From an uncultured Spirochaetaceae bacterium (GTDB lineage Bacteria; Spirochaetota; Spirochaetia; Treponematales; Treponemataceae): a DNA stretch of 58,856 nt. The notes under the pieces were generated by a model. It made no database searches, was not told where the DNA came from, and was given only the letters and a program-made list of their open reading frames with translations. The translations under genes and the position numbers were made by a program. Positions 35,108 to 44,579 of the stretch are shown here, piece by piece (positions within the stretch are counted from its first letter, which is position 1; every line of letters begins with the position of its first letter). The stretch spans positions 1-58,856 of the forward strand of contig CADANN010000022.1 in the NCBI GenBank assembly GCA_902789325.1, written 5' to 3'.

Positions 35108-37081
35108 TTGATACAGATATATCAGTATGCCGTGGCGGCTCTTTTTATAGAAGCAATTGTAATTTTCTTCTATTTTCAGAAAAAGAGCCTTCCGACATTT
35201 CAAAATATAGTCTTTTTGATAATTCTTTCTGTAATTACCCTTGCAACAGTTGCTGAACTTGGCGCAGGATATCTGGAAGAACATTCAAAAGAAATGTCTC
35301 CGAATTTACTCTGTGTGGTCGAATGTATTTATTTTACATTGAACACATCCTTTGGATTCTTGTTTACAATTTACAGTTTTTCAGCCTTTGATATCTATGG
35401 AAAACTAAAACGCAGAACAATCCATGCGCTTCAAATAAGTATACTTATTCCATATTTTTTAGGCGTACTGATTATCTGGCTCACACCAATTCTAAAAGAT
35501 GTTTATGTTCTTGTTTTTTCGTTTGATCCGGTTAATGGATATCAGCGTGGAAACAATATCTGGTTTTATGCCATCTGTTTTACAAAAGCTTTTTACATTT
35601 TACTGACTTTTATTGTTATTATTATTTTTTATAAAGTAATTCCGCATTCCAAATTACAAATCCTTTATTTTTATCTTATTGTCGTTTCTTCAACAGCTTT
35701 AATTCAGTTATTCAAATATGGTCTTTTAGTTGAATCTTTTGGAATGGCTCTTGTGACTCTGGTTTACTTTTTCTTTATTCAAAAGCCGGAAGAGCTTGTA
35801 GATACAGCAACCTATACCTTGAATCAGACCGCACTTTTGCGAACTCTGCGATACAATTTGAGTATAGGAAAGAATTTTTCATGTATAGCAATTTATGTTG
35901 ATGATACTATGTTTATTGCCAACACCTTTGGTATAAATCAAATGAATAACTTCCTTACAGATGTAGGAAACTTCCTTAAGCAGAACTTTTCTTATGCAAA
36001 TGTTTTCAGCAGACAGCAGGGATGTTTCTGTATTGTCTTAAGAGATTGTAATGAACAGAAACTGAACGAAGTTATATCAGTATTAAATCACCGCTTCCAA
36101 AAGGCATGGGAACGCGATAATGTTGAACTAAAACTGTATATCCGACTTTGTATAATACACTGTCCGGCAGATGCAAACTCTGCAGAAGAAATTATAGATA
36201 TTGTTAATATGATTTCCACAGACGAACGCTACCGCCAGAGTGTAGTTTTTGCCAGTGAAATAGACTTAAACTATCGCCGCCGTTCTATTTATATAGAACA
36301 TGCTTTGCGAAACGGTCTTACAGAAAATCGTTTTGATGTTTTCTATCAGCCAATCTGGTCTACTTCAGAAAAAAAATTGATAGGTGCCGAAGCTCTTATC
36401 CGCTTAAAAGATGATCAGGGCCATTTTATTTCACCTGAAGATTTTATTCCCATCGCGGAAAAAACAGGTGCAATTTTGCGTATCGGTGAATATGTTTTTG
36501 AATCAGTCTGCCTGAATCTTTCTCAAATTGATATAGAAGAATATGGAATTAAAAAGATAGATATAAACCTCTCTGTAGCTCAGTGTATGCAGGAAATTCT
36601 TGCAGAACAGATTTTGAAAATCCAGAGCATCTACAAAGTGCCAACCTCTGTTATCAATCTAGAAATTACAGAAACAGCCGCCGCTCATACACCAGAAATC
36701 CTTTTGAAAAATATGCAGGATCTTGCAGCAGCCGGTTTTGAGCTTTCTCTTGATGATTATGGCTCAGGCTATTCAAACATGAGCTATATGTTGAACCTTC
36801 CATTTAAGATGATAAAGATAGATAAGTACATTGTCTGGGCAGCTTTTTCAGACAAGAGAGCAGAGAAGGCGCTTGAAGCTACAATCAGAATGATAAAATC
36901 AATTGGAATGACAGTACTTGCAGAAGGTGTAGAAACTCCAGAGCAGGCAGAGTGGCTTACAAATTCCGGCTGCGATTTCCTTCAGGGCTTTTATTATTCT
37001 CGTCCTATTCCTAAAAAAGAGTTCCTCGCAATCATGAAAAAAACGGCTGAAGACTCAAAATCCGGCGAAAAAAATAATTAA
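35108..37081 (+). CDS. Membrane EAL-domain c-di-GMP phosphodiesterase
   Basis: A 657-residue protein. Start is TTG 35108 (AAGGAA 8-9 nt upstream); no in-frame ATG occurs before the first membrane segments. About seven membrane helices fill residues 1-225; a degenerate GGDEF-like region (about 250-395) lacks the GGDEF signature; the EAL domain (about 400-645) keeps EALIRL, INLSVAQ, LEITETAAA, LDDYGSGYSN, KIDKYIV, LAEGVET and QGFYYSRP, so it should hydrolyse c-di-GMP. It faces no partner; a tRNA gene follows. Confidence 0.93.
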   Translation: MIQIYQYAVAALFIEAIVIFFYFQKKSLPTFQNIVFLIILSVITLATVAELGAGYLEEHSKEMSPNLLCVVECIYFTLNTSFGFLFTIYSFSAFDIYGKLKRRTIHALQISILIPYFLGVLIIWLTPILKDVYVLVFSFDPVNGYQRGNNIWFYAICFTKAFYILLTFIVIIIFYKVIPHSKLQILYFYLIVVSSTALIQLFKYGLLVESFGMALVTLVYFFFIQKPEELVDTATYTLNQTALLRTLRYNLSIGKNFSCIAIYVDDTMFIANTFGINQMNNFLTDVGNFLKQNFSYANVFSRQQGCFCIVLRDCNEQKLNEVISVLNHRFQKAWERDNVELKLYIRLCIIHCPADANSAEEIIDIVNMISTDERYRQSVVFASEIDLNYRRRSIYIEHALRNGLTENRFDVFYQPIWSTSEKKLIGAEALIRLKDDQGHFISPEDFIPIAEKTGAILRIGEYVFESVCLNLSQIDIEEYGIKKIDINLSVAQCMQEILAEQILKIQSIYKVPTSVINLEITETAAAHTPEILLKNMQDLAAAGFELSLDDYGSGYSNMSYMLNLPFKMIKIDKYIVWAAFSDKRAEKALEATIRMIKSIGMTVLAEGVETPEQAEWLTNSGCDFLQGFYYSRPIPKKEFLAIMKKTAEDSKSGEKNN

Positions 37082-37109
37082 AAAAAATGTAAAAATGCAT
37101 TACCATTCT

Positions 37110-37138
37110 ATTGACACAAATCTCAAAAATGTATATAT
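37110..37138 (+). promoter_or_regulatory. tRNA-Lys promoter
   Basis: TTGACA (37110-37115), 17-bp spacer, TATATT (37133-37138), about 25 bp before the tRNA. Confidence 0.8.
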
Positions 37139-37163
37139 TATTAAAACATTCGCAAGAATGGAT

Positions 37164-37236
37164 GGGCTACTAGCTCAGTAGGTAGAGCAACGCCCTTTTA
37201 AGGCGTGGGTCACTGGTTCGAATCCAGTGTAGCTCA
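37164..37236 (+). tRNA. tRNA-Lys (anticodon UUU)
   Basis: Full cloverleaf: acceptor GGGCTAC/GTAGCTC (one G-U), D arm TAGCTCAGTAGGTAGA, anticodon stem ACGCC/GGCGT around CTTTTAA (UUU), T arm CTGGTTCGAATCCAG. Discriminator A; CCA not encoded. The class I lysyl-tRNA synthetase that should charge it is also in this window. Confidence 0.97.
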
Positions 37237-37240
37237 GTAA

Positions 37241-37270
37241 AGGACTTTCAGTAACGAAAGTCCTTTTTTT
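37241..37270 (+). terminator. Rho-independent terminator of tRNA-Lys
   Basis: AGGACTTTC/GAAAGTCCT 9-bp stem, 6-nt loop, followed by a T-run. Confidence 0.9.
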
Positions 37271-37388
37271 ATTTAACAGCAGAACCACCCAACCAGGCAA
37301 ATTTTAAATTAATAGAAAGCAAATGTATGATTTCCAATAAACCTGAGAGCTGGGCTATAAATATGACTATTAAAGCGCTTATGGAAAG

Positions 37389-37458
37389 ACTCTTCTTCAC
37401 AGCTAATTATTTAAATACCGTTTTAGGTAACTGTAAAAAAATAATTAGCCGGAAGAGT
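37389..37458. other. Structured intergenic element
   Basis: ACTCTTC (37389-37395) pairs with GAAGAGT (37452-37458), GCTAATTATTT (37402-37412) with AAATAATTAGC (37439-37449), and TACC with GGTA inside. It lies between tRNA-Lys and the 3' end of the next minus-strand gene. It could be that gene's terminator or a small RNA; there is no T-run after the outer stem. The rest of 37271-37471 shows nothing else to me. Confidence 0.5.
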
Positions 37459-37471
37459 TGGGGAGGGGAGA

Positions 37472-38275
37472 TTAGTATTCGTCTGCACCAGAAGGTGAGA
37501 AGATGTATTCAGAATCGTTTGCGAGTATCTGCTCTGTTATTTTTTCTTCAGACAGAAGATTACGCAGGTTTCGTAATTGTGATTTTGTAAAATAGTATTT
37601 TACAAAAGTAGATTTACGAGTTGTCGCATCTCCTGCTCTTTCGTAGTAAATATTATCGAATTCATAATTGTAAATTACAAAATATGGAGAGCCTTTTACA
37701 AATTCATAACCACAATAGCCTTCTCCGTAGCCATAATTAGGTGTAGAACTGCTTATTGAACCCCAGCTTAAACGATATCCAATTTTTCCGTATGCTCTAT
37801 CTGTTTTTTTACCCTTACGCTGAAGTCTTTTATTATCAAAGTCAGAAAAATAAGATTCAATAGCTCTGGAAAGAGTTGCGCGGTTGTCTTTATCAAACAA
37901 AACGTAGTAATACATTAGCGAATTGTAACTGCCAAAACCGGCCATATGATTATCATATCTGACAACAACTGATGCATTTTTTTCGGTCATTCCAGTGATT
38001 TCTTTTGTATAAACTGTTGTCTGGTCATAGAAAATATATTCATCTTTGTTTCCGAATGTAAAGAAATCTTCTATGGCATTTTTCTTTTTCTTAGTGGTTG
38101 CTGTTTTTGGTGTGACTGTTTCTGCATTGCCAGATTCTTCAATAACAGGTGCTGCAATTTCTTCTTCGGAAGTGTAGGTGTCTGGAGCTGATTGAATCTC
38201 CTTTGTACTTCCACAGGAAATAAAAACTGCTGCAAAAAGGGAAAGTAGTGCAGTAGCTAAAATAGTTTTTTTCAT
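37472..38275 (-). CDS. Unrecognised lipoprotein
   Basis: A 267-residue lipoprotein: signal peptide with AVFISCGS lipobox, an acidic Thr/Glu linker and a Lys run (TTKKKKNAIEDF), then a mostly beta, Tyr-rich domain (ASVVVRYDNHMAGFGSYNSL; WGSISSSTPNYGYGEGYCGY). No family recognised. It stands alone, with an ATG directly after weakly A-rich leader sequence. Confidence 0.82.
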   Translation of the reverse strand: MKKTILATALLSLFAAVFISCGSTKEIQSAPDTYTSEEEIAAPVIEESGNAETVTPKTATTKKKKNAIEDFFTFGNKDEYIFYDQTTVYTKEITGMTEKNASVVVRYDNHMAGFGSYNSLMYYYVLFDKDNRATLSRAIESYFSDFDNKRLQRKGKKTDRAYGKIGYRLSWGSISSSTPNYGYGEGYCGYEFVKGSPYFVIYNYEFDNIYYERAGDATTRKSTFVKYYFTKSQLRNLRNLLSEEKITEQILANDSEYIFSPSGADEY

Positions 38276-38379
38276 ATTTGAAACTCCATAATTTATTAAT
38301 TTGTTCTATATATATTATAAAACTTTTAATGAGTAAAGTCGTTACTGAAAATTAAAGAATTTTATGATTTTTTATAAAA

Positions 38380-38410
38380 AAAGCCAGACTTCATTAAAAG
38401 GTCTGGCTTT
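38380..38410 (-). terminator. Terminator after the 38444 gene
   Basis: AAAGCCAGAC and GTCTGGCTTT form a 10-bp stem; on the minus strand a T-run follows. Confidence 0.85.
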
Positions 38411-38443
38411 CATGTTATATCACATCACTTAATTAGTGAGCGA

Positions 38444-38929
38444 TTATTTTTTTCCAGTTTTTACACCTGCTTTCTGCAAACTGAGCTTACTGTCAATTTT
38501 GTCGTCGTAGAGGAACTGGACGGTTACATCAACGATAGGCTTTGCTTTAACCTTGTAAACAAAGACACCCTGTGCCACTTCTCCAGCTTTAATGCCGGTG
38601 ATTGTCTGGTACTGACTTGAAATCTCAAGCCAGTAATTTGCTTTTTGTGAGTTGTCAATTACTGCCAATGTAAGGGCAGGAAGATCAACATCGCTGGTAA
38701 GCTTGTAGTGTACTTCGATTGTGTCTCCAGAGACCGGCATGCTGTTCTTAAAATATTTTGTAAAAACAGCTGGTGCTACGTTCTGGTAATTGGTGCCATA
38801 AGGATTCTTTGTAACTTCAATTGTTTTGATGTCACTGTCTCCCAGGTCAATTACATATGTTTTTGGTTCTGCAAAGACTGCTGCCGTAAGCAATGCAGAA
38901 ATTAATGTTACTAGAAATAATTTCTTCAA
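38444..38929 (-). CDS. Unrecognised small secreted protein
   Basis: A 161-residue protein with a clean signal peptide (ending AAVFA, mature EPKTYVIDL). The mature part is predicted beta-rich, e.g. GDTIEVHYKLTSDVDLPALTLAVID and GVFVYKVKAKPIVDVTVQFLYDD, like a small jelly-roll or Ig-like module. No catalytic motif. The next gene upstream encodes another exported beta-rich protein in the same direction. Confidence 0.82.
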   Translation of the reverse strand: MKKLFLVTLISALLTAAVFAEPKTYVIDLGDSDIKTIEVTKNPYGTNYQNVAPAVFTKYFKNSMPVSGDTIEVHYKLTSDVDLPALTLAVIDNSQKANYWLEISSQYQTITGIKAGEVAQGVFVYKVKAKPIVDVTVQFLYDDKIDSKLSLQKAGVKTGKK

Positions 38930-38967
38930 AATAAAACTCCTGTATGTTTTTTATTTTTTCTTTATTT

Positions 38968-39537
38968 TTATGGAAGGAAGGTAATCTTCTTTACTGTAAT
39001 GATTACAGTATCATCACCTTTATTGCCACCATCTCCATTTCCAGCCCACTGCCATGAATTAGCTAATACACCAATTCGAATAGCTTTTCCAGATTTACCA
39101 GTAAGATCAATTGTTTTGCTGATAGTTCCACTTGGAGTTTCTGCATCAATCCAATCAATTGCCTGTCCACCATTATAGAAAGATGCTCCAGGTCCAAAAT
39201 ATTTAATACCAAATTTTGGCATAACTTCTGGTTTTTCCCATGAACCTGTTTTGTAATCAAATTCAATTTCACAAGATGAATAATCTTTTAAATTGATTCC
39301 GTTTTTACCATTGATATTAAAGGTGTATCCGCCACCGCCGTATCTATACATTGCTGTATAGGTAACAGATCCATCTTCTCCATACACTCCGTCTGCCATT
39401 GTAGCATCGGTACCCCAGCGTGTACTTTCTGAGAAAGTAACTGTGATTGGTTCCACTGGTGTTGCAGCTTTTTTTGGAGCGGCAAACAGAGTTCCGGCAA
39501 TCAACATTGTGATTGCGACAAGACTGATTTTTTTCAT
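38968..39537 (-). CDS. Secreted beta-rich, carbohydrate-binding-like protein
   Basis: A 189-residue protein with signal peptide ending LFAAPKK. The mature domain (ITVTFSESTRWG; YGGGGYTFNINGKNGINLKDYSSCEIEFDYKTG; KTIDLTGKSGKAIRIGVLANSWQW, quoted as landmarks) looks like the jelly-roll of cellulose- or glycan-binding modules, with a Trp-rich end. That assignment is by style, not by a matched family. Its promoter region and the gene at 38444 suggest co-expression, 38 bp apart. Confidence 0.8.
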   Translation of the reverse strand: MKKISLVAITMLIAGTLFAAPKKAATPVEPITVTFSESTRWGTDATMADGVYGEDGSVTYTAMYRYGGGGYTFNINGKNGINLKDYSSCEIEFDYKTGSWEKPEVMPKFGIKYFGPGASFYNGGQAIDWIDAETPSGTISKTIDLTGKSGKAIRIGVLANSWQWAGNGDGGNKGDDTVIITVKKITFLP

Positions 39538-39632
39538 AAAAATACTCCTAATATTTTTTTATAATTTTATTCTAAATCATACTTAGGAGAATGCAATGAA
39601 AATGAGATGCTTTTGAGAAAAGATACAGATAA

Positions 39633-39664
39633 TCTCCGAATCGGTAATTTATCCGATTCGGAGA
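39633..39664 (-). terminator. Terminator after the EF-G2-like gene
   Basis: TCTCCGAATCGG and CCGATTCGGAGA form a perfect 12-bp stem with an 8-nt loop, 15 bp past the stop. Confidence 0.75.
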
Positions 39665-39679
39665 AATCCCTTAATAAAA

Positions 39680-41734
39680 TTAGCCTAATCCGCCAACTTT
39701 CAACTGGAAGTGACTGAATTCCATGCTAAAGCTTGCGCGGCCTTGTGTAGCAGAACGAAGGTTTGTAGTAAATCCAAACATATTTGCCATAGGAGCCTGT
39801 GCATGAATGATTTCGCCAGTAGATTTTGAATCCTGACCCATGATGTTTCCGCCGCGCTGACTGAGCTGGCTGCTTGCAGGTCCCACAAATTCCTTAGGAC
39901 ATGCAATATCAACATTCATAACAGGTTCAAGAATTACAGGATTTGCAGCAGTGCAAGCCTTATCAAAAACCTGGGCTGCACATGCTTCAAATGCAAATGT
40001 TGTAGAAGTCAATTCATCATATTTAATAGCCGTTACTTTTACACCAACGTCTGTACAAGGGTAGCCATAGCGAATTCCAGAATTAAATGATGACATAAAG
40101 CCGTTTTTAATAGCGTCAATAATTTCATCTGGGATTTCTGCTGTGCGGCAGGTAATTTCAAAACTGTTTCCGCTGCCAGTTTCACGCTGTTCAACAGAAA
40201 TTGTAAGCCCTGCAGTATTTTCTTTTCCGGCAAGTACGCGGCTAAAGTCTTCAGTTGCTTCTGCAGAACCGCTGACAGATTCACGGTAAGTAACCTGAGG
40301 AGCACCAACATTACATTTTACGCCAAAATCATCACGCATACGGGTAACAAGAACGTCAAGGTGGAGTTCACCCATTCCGCTGATAATCAACTGACCTGTT
40401 TCTGCATCTTCATGACTTGTAAATGTCGGATCTTCACGGCTAAGGATTTCCAGAGTTTCATTCATCTTATCCTTTTCACTCATGCTTTCTGGCTCAAGTG
40501 CAACAGAAATAACCGGCTGAGGGAACTTAGGCTGTTCAAGCAAAATAGGGAAGGCTTCTGTTCCAATGGAATCACCAGTCTGAGCAAGCTTAAGGCCAAT
40601 GAATACGGCGATATCACCTGCGCTTACAGAATCGCAAGGCTCACTCTTATTTGCGTGCATGCGCAAAATGCGGTTTACGCGTTCACGTTTCTTCTTATTT
40701 ATATTGAAGATTTGTGTACCAGCCTGAATCTTTCCGCTGTACATGCGAACATAGCAGAGAGGTCCCATTTCACGGTCATACTGAATCTTAAACACAAGAC
40801 CAAGAGGCATTTTTGAAACGTCAGTTGGAACATCAACTTCTTCTTCAACTTCTTTCTTAACACGAATTCCCTTTGCAGGAGGAATATCAAGAGGAGAAGG
40901 AAGATAATCAATTACAGCATCAATCAGAGGCTGAACACCCTGATTGTGACGTGCACTTCCCATTACAAATGGAACGAATGCGCGGTTAATAGTTCCTGCA
41001 CGAATTGCCTTTTTAAGCTGATCAACAGAAATCTCACCACCTTCAAGGTAGATTTCCATCAAAGCGTCATCACTACCGGCAACCATTTCAACAAGTTTTT
41101 CACGCCATTCATTTGCCTGATCAAGACGAGATGCATCTACATCAGTTACATCAAAAGTTTCGCCTTCATCTTCTTCGTGCCAGCGGATTTCCTTCATATT
41201 CAGAAGGTCAATAACACCTTCAAAATCCTGACCTTCACCAATTGGAATCTGAAGGGCAAGGCAGTCTACTCCAAATTTTTCATGAACATCTTCCATAGAG
41301 CCAAAGAAGTCTGCTCCAATTCGGTCCATTTTGTTCATAAAACAGAGGCGTGGTACAGAAAACTCATCTGCCTGCTTCCATACAGTTTCAGTCTGTGGCT
41401 GAACACCATCTACCGCACAAATTACGGCAACCGCTCCGTCCAAAACACGTAAAGAACGTTCAACTTCTGCAGTAAAATCAACGTGGCCCGGGGTATCAAT
41501 AATATTAATCTGATGGTCGCGCCAGTAAGTAGTAGTAGCTGCAGAACAAATAGTAATTCCGCGCTCCTGTTCCTGAGCCATCCAGTCCATAGTAGCCTGG
41601 CCATCATCTATTTCACCAATCTTGTGAATTTTACCAGTATAATAGAGGATTCTTTCAGTTGTTGTAGTTTTTCCTGCGTCAATATGCGCCATAATTCCAA
41701 TGTTGCGCATTTTATCTAAATTAATCGTTGCCAT
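39680..41734 (-). CDS. Elongation factor G paralogue, EF-G2-like
   Basis: A complete 684-residue translational GTPase. G1 [14 protein letters not shown]2 region QERGIT, G3 DTPGH, G4 NKMD, then domains II-V; C terminus [24 protein letters not shown]. Spirochaetes carry two EF-Gs: one for translocation, one for ribosome recycling. The second copy in this window (56854 onward) has the mtEFG1-like features, so this one is inferred to be the recycling-type partner, but a role swap cannot be excluded by eye. A TATACT -10 lies nine bases before the ATG with no SD, suggesting a nearly leaderless mRNA. Confidence 0.9.
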   Translation of the reverse strand: MATINLDKMRNIGIMAHIDAGKTTTTERILYYTGKIHKIGEIDDGQATMDWMAQEQERGITICSAATTTYWRDHQINIIDTPGHVDFTAEVERSLRVLDGAVAVICAVDGVQPQTETVWKQADEFSVPRLCFMNKMDRIGADFFGSMEDVHEKFGVDCLALQIPIGEGQDFEGVIDLLNMKEIRWHEEDEGETFDVTDVDASRLDQANEWREKLVEMVAGSDDALMEIYLEGGEISVDQLKKAIRAGTINRAFVPFVMGSARHNQGVQPLIDAVIDYLPSPLDIPPAKGIRVKKEVEEEVDVPTDVSKMPLGLVFKIQYDREMGPLCYVRMYSGKIQAGTQIFNINKKKRERVNRILRMHANKSEPCDSVSAGDIAVFIGLKLAQTGDSIGTEAFPILLEQPKFPQPVISVALEPESMSEKDKMNETLEILSREDPTFTSHEDAETGQLIISGMGELHLDVLVTRMRDDFGVKCNVGAPQVTYRESVSGSAEATEDFSRVLAGKENTAGLTISVEQRETGSGNSFEITCRTAEIPDEIIDAIKNGFMSSFNSGIRYGYPCTDVGVKVTAIKYDELTSTTFAFEACAAQVFDKACTAANPVILEPVMNVDIACPKEFVGPASSQLSQRGGNIMGQDSKSTGEIIHAQAPMANMFGFTTNLRSATQGRASFSMEFSHFQLKVGGLG

Positions 41735-42023
41735 AATTTGTTTAGTATAGTGATTTTTTGCCTGTTTGAAAAGTTACCGTTTTTTTACAAAGGCAACACT
41801 GGCAAACAATTTCATTTTCTACAAAGTAATGCGTCATCATCCGGATGCATGTAAACATCTGATTGAAATGCTCTTGAATATCAAATTTCAAGAAATAACC
41901 ACCTTATGCCGATAATTCAATTGCTAATTCTAGCGTGGAATAGGCGAAATGGGAAAGAAAAAGAGTGCATAGGGAAAATACCGTATATGGCTGTTTTTAT
42001 GCAAAATAACAACTTTTTTTTTC

Positions 42024-42052
42024 TTGACTTCGCAAATTTCTCGTGTTAGAAT
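42024..42052 (+). promoter_or_regulatory. Promoter of the first porin-like gene
   Basis: TTGACT, 17-bp spacer, TAGAAT: a strong promoter giving a leader of about 70 nt with the small hairpin GAGTC-GTT-GACTC and a strong SD AAGGAGG. The remaining gap back to 41735 holds only the EF-G2 promoter region. Confidence 0.75.
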
Positions 42053-42127
42053 TAAAGAAAAAAGAGGATTTTCACATAAGAGTCGTTGACTCGTGAAGTC
42101 CACAAATAAAAAGGAGGATTTTTTCAA

Positions 42128-43303
42128 ATGAAAAAAATCGTTGGAATTTTAAGCGCTGCTGCAGTATTGGCAACTAGCGTATTTGCAGCAGATGTATCTG
42201 CAGCAACAAAAATTAGTGGTAGTTTATTCGGTTATGATGCTGACAAAAACGTGACTTTGCTCAATGAAAGAGATGATAGCCATGAATATGCACAGCCAAA
42301 CATGACATTCTCTGCAAGCGATGAAAAAGCTGGTGCTACAATCAAACTTACTACACACAACTACGGTGGAGATAATCGTGGCGTATTACTCAGAGAACAG
42401 ACTATCTGGTTTAAGCCATTAGATGCTCTTAAATTGACTGTAGGTAACTTTGATGTTGCATTGAATAAGGAACAGATTGACTGGACTGAATCAGTTACAG
42501 GTCTTGGTGGAAACGGTTTCTTGGCAACAGTTGATGTAAATGGAATTACCCTTGATGCAGGTTTTGAAGCTCATGAAGGAAACTGGTTGTCAAAGAAAGA
42601 TGGTGAAGATGATCCAGCAATCAAAGCTTTCTTCTTGAAGGCTGGTTATTCAGCAGATTTTGGTTCTATTGGTGCTTACGTAAAGTTCAATGGGGCTGAA
42701 AATAAATTTAAAGCAGCAGAGGATAAAGCTGATGCAGCTACAAAAGCTGCTGGTGGTGATGCTGCTAAAATAGCAAAAGCTATTGCAGATTATGAAGCTG
42801 ATGTACTTGCTGCTATGAACGCTCCACATACAACTATTTTTCAGCCTAAAGATGGTGCAATTTCTTCAACACAGTTTGGTGTAGGATACAAGAATACATT
42901 TGACCCAATCACATTGTTCGTAAACTTTGTTGGATTTATGGATGACAAATTTGAATGGATTCGCCCAGAATTGTATGTTTCTGGAAATGTTGATGCACTT
43001 GGATTCCAGTTGTTCGCAGCTCCTTTAATTATTGTAGACAGCGATGTTAAAGATGGTTTGGATGCTAAAGATATCAGTCCTATCTTCTTTGAAGCACTTG
43101 CAAAAGTTACATATAAGATTGATGAAGTTACAACATATGCATACTTCAAGGATGCAAATCTCCTTGCTAAAGATTTCGCTGCAACAATCAAACTTGGTGC
43201 ACAGGGAAATCTTGGTGCTATGGGATGGAACATTTGGGCACAGATCGACGCTGCTGAAAAGACAGGTTTCTCTGTACCAGTTGAGTTCACATTCAGCTTC
43301 TAA
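42128..43303 (+). CDS. Outer-membrane porin-like protein, copy 1
   Basis: A 391-residue exported beta-barrel-type protein. Signal peptide MKKIVGILSAAAVLATSVFA; the mature chain alternates short beta stretches and ends in the aromatic pattern FSVPVEFTFSF with terminal Phe, as outer-membrane barrels do. A charged Ala/Lys insert (about 195-235) has no match in the paralogue. Roughly half of the residues are shared with the gene at 44580, including YFKDANLLAKDFAAT and GAMGWN. Strong promoter, strong SD and terminator suggest high expression. Specific family name not certain. Confidence 0.85.
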   Translation: MKKIVGILSAAAVLATSVFAADVSAATKISGSLFGYDADKNVTLLNERDDSHEYAQPNMTFSASDEKAGATIKLTTHNYGGDNRGVLLREQTIWFKPLDALKLTVGNFDVALNKEQIDWTESVTGLGGNGFLATVDVNGITLDAGFEAHEGNWLSKKDGEDDPAIKAFFLKAGYSADFGSIGAYVKFNGAENKFKAAEDKADAATKAAGGDAAKIAKAIADYEADVLAAMNAPHTTIFQPKDGAISSTQFGVGYKNTFDPITLFVNFVGFMDDKFEWIRPELYVSGNVDALGFQLFAAPLIIVDSDVKDGLDAKDISPIFFEALAKVTYKIDEVTTYAYFKDANLLAKDFAATIKLGAQGNLGAMGWNIWAQIDAAEKTGFSVPVEFTFSF

Positions 43304-43332
43304 TTCCAGCTTAAAGCAAATCGCTTAAAAGC

Positions 43333-43370
43333 AAACAACGCTCCTCGCAAGGGGAGCGTTGTTTTTTTTA
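43333..43370 (+). terminator. Terminator of porin copy 1
   Basis: AAACAACGCTCC/GGAGCGTTGTTT with 8-nt loop, then a T-run. Nearly identical to the terminator of copy 2. Confidence 0.92.
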
Positions 43371-43397
43371 TAATTAAATGAAAATCTACATAAAAGA

Positions 43398-43433
43398 ACA
43401 AATAAAAAGCGCTTCCCGTTCGAGAAGCGCTTT
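43398..43433 (-). terminator. Terminator of the Rpn-family gene
   Basis: AAAGCGCTTC/GAAGCGCTTT stem (43406-43433), 8-nt loop, followed on the minus strand by TTTTTATTT. Confidence 0.85.
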
Positions 43434-43474
43434 ATGTTTCTATTATTATAGATATATATTTAAAAAATGAGATA

Positions 43475-44389
43475 TTATCCTTCAACACCTATTTGTTTTT
43501 GCAATTCAAAAACCTGTTCAATTGGTAGACCAATACATTCAGAAATTGTTTCTACAGGAATTTTCTTTATAAGAAGATTTTTAGCATCTTCCACAGCTTT
43601 TTGCTGAACACCTTCTTTGTGTCCCTTAATAAATCCGTCTTCCTGCCAGGTTTCGATACAGGCCTGTTCGTCGTATTCTTCAAATAACATACCTATAATC
43701 TCCTCTTTCTGCTCACGGATGTAGCCTTCAAGAAAGTTTTGAGATATTGCCCAATCAACAGCTTCTCGAACAGATATATCAATTGTCATTTTTCTTTCTT
43801 GCTTGTTTTGATTTATCCGTGAAATAAATCTAATGTAATCATACAACGGTTTACACTTTTTTTGAAGAGACAAATTCTGATTTTCATTGATATTTATTAC
43901 ATGTGCAGTCCACTGGTAATCACCTGATTTATCTTCAGATATAAATGCATCAGATAGTTGGAGATCATATCGTTCCGGACGTTCTATTTTTCCATTATAA
44001 AAAACAATAAAATTGGGATTTGGTATTTTTTTGAGATTTTCGCTTATCAGTTTTATTTTCTCACCTGAAATATACTTCTGATATAATTGTGCAAAATATA
44101 GAAGCCCTCGCAAAGGCATGTTCGGATTTGGCGAACTTTGGTGTTCATACAGAGTCATCTGAGCATCGATTAGAAATGATACATCGTTATGCATTTTGAT
44201 GAAAAGCACATTTTCCAAAGTATTGAGTTCAAGAGATTCAGGATCTGAATAATTCGAATTATTAAGTGCATTATAAAGTTCAAGCCTCCATCTTTTGCTT
44301 CGTTCTGAATCTTTTCCAAAAATTGCAATAAATAAATGGTCACGATACATAGGCTGAATGGCTGTCTCATAAGAATAGTTTTGTTTCAT
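43475..44389 (-). CDS. Rpn-family recombination-promoting nuclease / putative transposase
   Basis: A 304-residue protein of the Rpn (YhgA-like, PD-(D/E)XK) family. Seen: MYRDHLFIAIFGKDSERSKRW at the N terminus, the nuclease core LFIKMHNDVSFLIDAQMTLYEHQSS (Asp...Gln-x-x-x-x-Glu-His-Gln), and NPNMPLRGLLYFAQLYQKY right after it; quoted in parts. The C-terminal half is helical with a regulatory-looking tail (IPVETISECIGLPIEQVFELQKQIG). E. coli RpnA cuts DNA and promotes RecA-independent recombination. It sits between two inverted porin paralogues, with its own terminator. Confidence 0.92.
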   Translation of the reverse strand: MKQNYSYETAIQPMYRDHLFIAIFGKDSERSKRWRLELYNALNNSNYSDPESLELNTLENVLFIKMHNDVSFLIDAQMTLYEHQSSPNPNMPLRGLLYFAQLYQKYISGEKIKLISENLKKIPNPNFIVFYNGKIERPERYDLQLSDAFISEDKSGDYQWTAHVININENQNLSLQKKCKPLYDYIRFISRINQNKQERKMTIDISVREAVDWAISQNFLEGYIREQKEEIIGMLFEEYDEQACIETWQEDGFIKGHKEGVQQKAVEDAKNLLIKKIPVETISECIGLPIEQVFELQKQIGVEG

Positions 44390-44423
44390 TAGAATACCTC
44401 ATAAAATATATTAGAGATAAAAA

Positions 44424-44451
44424 AAACTGAAGGTGCGGTAACCTTCAGTTT
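44424..44451 (-). terminator. Extra minus-strand terminator before the Rpn gene
   Basis: AAACTGAAGGT/ACCTTCAGTTT 11-bp stem, 6-nt loop; T-run on the minus strand. It lies downstream of the porin copy 2 terminator, so it acts as a second stop or ends a short unannotated transcript. Confidence 0.85.
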
Positions 44452-44511
44452 CAATAAAAATCTCTATATATAATATAGACATCAAATGTATTTTTTTAGA
44501 CAGATTTAGTT

Positions 44512-44549
44512 TTAAAAAAACAACGCTCCCCTTACGAGGAGCGTTGTTT
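44512..44549 (-). terminator. Terminator of porin copy 2
   Basis: AAACAACGCTCC/GGAGCGTTGTTT with an 8-nt loop and a T-run on the minus strand. Confidence 0.92.
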
Positions 44550-44579
44550 GCTTATTCAGCAGTTAGCAATCAGCTAAAA

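Noticed and set aside
37327..37590. 87-residue plus-strand open frame
   Set aside because: Overlaps the 3' end of the lipoprotein gene and the structured element; no SD.
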